A program made the position numbers and the translations under genes. Source: Phycisphaeraceae bacterium (GTDB lineage Bacteria; Planctomycetota; Phycisphaerae; Phycisphaerales; UBA1924). Taken from it: a stretch of DNA of 64,000 bases. The DNA is taken from positions 2,390,928 through 2,454,927 of the forward strand of contig JAHBXH010000001.1 of NCBI GenBank assembly GCA_019636555.1, given 5' to 3'. Under the pieces are notes generated by a model. The model did no database searches. It was not told the origin of the DNA and saw only the letters and a program-made list of their open reading frames with translations. Of this stretch, positions 62,766 to 64,000 are shown one piece after another (positions within the stretch are counted from its first letter, which is position 1; the number at the start of each line of letters is the position of its first letter).

Positions 62766-63662
62766 CTACGGGCAAAGCACCTCGTCGTACGCCAACGCAA
62801 AGATCGTGAAGTCGGACTCGTCCACAAAGCCGTCGCCGTTGAGGTCCGCCGGGCAACCCGCGGGCATCGAAGTATCGGAGCATGTGTATATATCCGCCGC
62901 GGCAGCGAAGATCGAAAAATCGGCGTCGCCAACTACGCGGTCACCATCAAGATCGGCCGGACACGGAATTTCGACCGTGATGATCGCGGGTACAACGACT
63001 GCCGGCGCCAACACGATGCCGCTATCTGCGACCGTCGGCGAGACGTAGAAGCTCGCGCCGTATTGACCGCCTGCCGAGGTGCCCGCGTTCGGATAGCCGA
63101 ACGAATTCGCTGTGATTGAAACCGTGCGCGCGGTTCCTGCCCCGGTGCCGATGCGAATCTGTCCGGCGTAGTACCGGGTTTCCAATTTCTGAAGGATCGG
63201 CTTGGACGGGGCATGGTTCGTGTCAGACGCAAACGAAAGCACGCTATTGGGGGTTCCCAGGATCATGTTCGCACCCACCTGGGAATGCTCAAGCGCTTTG
63301 TTGTTCACGCTCGAAACGATGCACTGATACGCGAGCAGTTCGTCGCCTGAACCCGCCGAGCCAAAGTCAGTGATCTTCTGCGAATTGCACAACCGCAAAC
63401 AAGCAAGCGCTGTCTTCAACCCACTGGCACTCAGTACTTGTGTCACCCCATCGTGATACACGCTGATCCGAAAATCGACCGTCTTGGCGCCGCCCGAGAC
63501 GTCGATGGTCGTCGGATTGGTCCAGCCGCTGTTGACTTCATATTTGACGCCCCACACGGCAAGCGCGTTCGAGCACACAAGGGTCGCCATTCCCGCCGCC
63601 ATCCCAAAGTTCAGCATGAGCCTGCTTCTGAAAAACAATTCCCGCACCGGCATGCGCCTCAA
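62766..63662 (-). CDS. Secreted protein with dockerin-like tail
   Basis: The 298-residue protein has a signal peptide (LNFGMAAGMATLVCSNALA), a beta-rich body with KTVDFRISVYHDGVTQVLSA and RYYAGQIRIGTGAGTARTVS, and a C-terminal pair of EF-hand-like units: PADLDGDRVVGDADFSIFAA and PADLNGDGFVDESDFTIFAL, ending VLCP. Cysteines flank each unit as in the other two dockerin-tailed proteins here. No enzyme motif is visible. The start is the GTG/ATG group near 63662. Confidence 0.8.
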   Translation of the reverse strand: MRRMPVRELFFRSRLMLNFGMAAGMATLVCSNALAVWGVKYEVNSGWTNPTTIDVSGGAKTVDFRISVYHDGVTQVLSASGLKTALACLRLCNSQKITDFGSAGSGDELLAYQCIVSSVNNKALEHSQVGANMILGTPNSVLSFASDTNHAPSKPILQKLETRYYAGQIRIGTGAGTARTVSITANSFGYPNAGTSAGGQYGASFYVSPTVADSGIVLAPAVVVPAIITVEIPCPADLDGDRVVGDADFSIFAAAADIYTCSDTSMPAGCPADLNGDGFVDESDFTIFALAYDEVLCP

Positions 63663-63862
63663 TGCGCACGCTCATCGCAAACAAATCGTGAATCCCGTTC
63701 CCCCGCCGCCGCCTGCCACCCGCCGATCAACGTTCGGCGGCCTTGACCGAACGGTTGCACTCGACCATCGACAATTCTGTCACGCCCGCCGCAGTTTGAT
63801 TCCGCTCGCGCGCCCGACCAGTCGCGCGACACCGGGAAGCCATTCGCAAATCAGAACTTGCG

Positions 63863-64000
63863 TCAGGATGCGCCGCGGACGTCGCAAGCCGCGATCCGAT
63901 ATCCGAGATCGAGCGACTCAAGATCCAGAATATGAAGATTGCGCTCGGCCCAGCGCCCGCTCACAAGATCGGCACAGAGCCTCGCCAGCCCGGGCGCGCC
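63863..64000 (-). CDS. C-terminal end of a protein (cut by window end)
   Basis: The minus-strand frame enters from the right and ends at TGA (63863-63865). The 45 visible residues include GLARLCADLVSGRWAERN and DLESLDLGYRIAACDVRG. The first part is like the C-terminal helix of FAD-dependent DAO-type oxidoreductases (LLADLVSGR-E-D pattern), but the segment is too short to be sure. The following 200 bases before the dockerin-tailed gene show nothing else. Confidence 0.4.
   Translation of the reverse strand, partial: GAPGLARLCADLVSGRWAERNLHILDLESLDLGYRIAACDVRGAS

Noticed and set aside
1..64000. CRISPR arrays
   Set aside because: No regularly spaced direct repeats or cas genes were seen.

Overview
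The window looks like a chromosomal piece of a planctomycete, most likely class Phycisphaerae. Three secreted proteins end in a paired dockerin-like calcium-binding tail that closes with Cys-Pro-stop, three others end in PEP-CTERM-like tails, and there is a pseudopilin with a planctomycete-style DGH motif near its C-terminus. Coding sequence is GC-rich apart from the island at 9.8-17.5 kb, which by eye is less so. These assignments come from reading the sequence, not from database searches.

Layout. 1-410: end of a VWA protein. 567-4750 (minus): a tight operon of lipoprotein, RsbW-like ATPase, STAS protein, MlaE permease, ribH, nusB and ftsY. 4832-7010 (plus): guaA from a TTG start, then an acetyltransferase. 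7032-9874: tRNA-Ser(CGA), rpoZ-coaC, a DUF3553-like protein, a coiled-coil protein and tRNA-Ser(GCU). 9827-17545: a mobile island beside tRNA-Ser, with two inverted copies of a 1283-bp IS, the two halves of one serine recombinase now on opposite strands, and cargo that includes a MauE/pseudopilin fusion. 17546-21417: a degraded intergenic stretch, a frameshifted beta-helix protein, an OmpR-type regulator and a small ORF. 21631-30662 (minus): a complete moxR/bat operon. 30882-38719 (minus): ATP-grasp protein, DUF3185 protein, nadK, dxs, ispA, a PtsN-like EIIA and rsmB. 38758-41106 (plus): a histidine kinase and a REC-XRE regulator. 41110-44260 (minus): pdhB, an unknown membrane protein, pdhC. 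44479-51215: M28 peptidase, glycosyltransferase, rmlA-rmlC-rmlD-rmlB and a PEP-CTERM-like protein. 51228-57153 (minus): small membrane protein, ECF sigma factor with STAS partner, sigma-54 activator, thiolase, nitrilase-family amidase. 57383-64000: a 59-residue membrane protein, a broken Gfo/Idh/MocA oxidoreductase, dockerin-tailed secreted proteins, a flavin monooxygenase, an acetyltransferase and the end of a further protein.

Working together. dxs and ispA supply isoprenoid precursors and share an operon-like run with nadK. The rml genes make dTDP-rhamnose next to a glycosyltransferase, so surface glycan is the likely product. The Bat operon couples a MoxR ATPase to membrane VWA proteins. 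Two STAS-containing gene pairs point to partner-switching regulation, one of them directly joined to a lipid-transport permease gene.

The most interesting region is 9.8-17.5 kb. A single serine recombinase, split by an IS at a CTAG target and then torn apart by inversion between two IS copies, can be rebuilt exactly in frame. The cargo is a three-gene unit (signal-peptide/TM protein, seven-cysteine secreted protein, MauE-pseudopilin fusion) that I cannot match to a described system.
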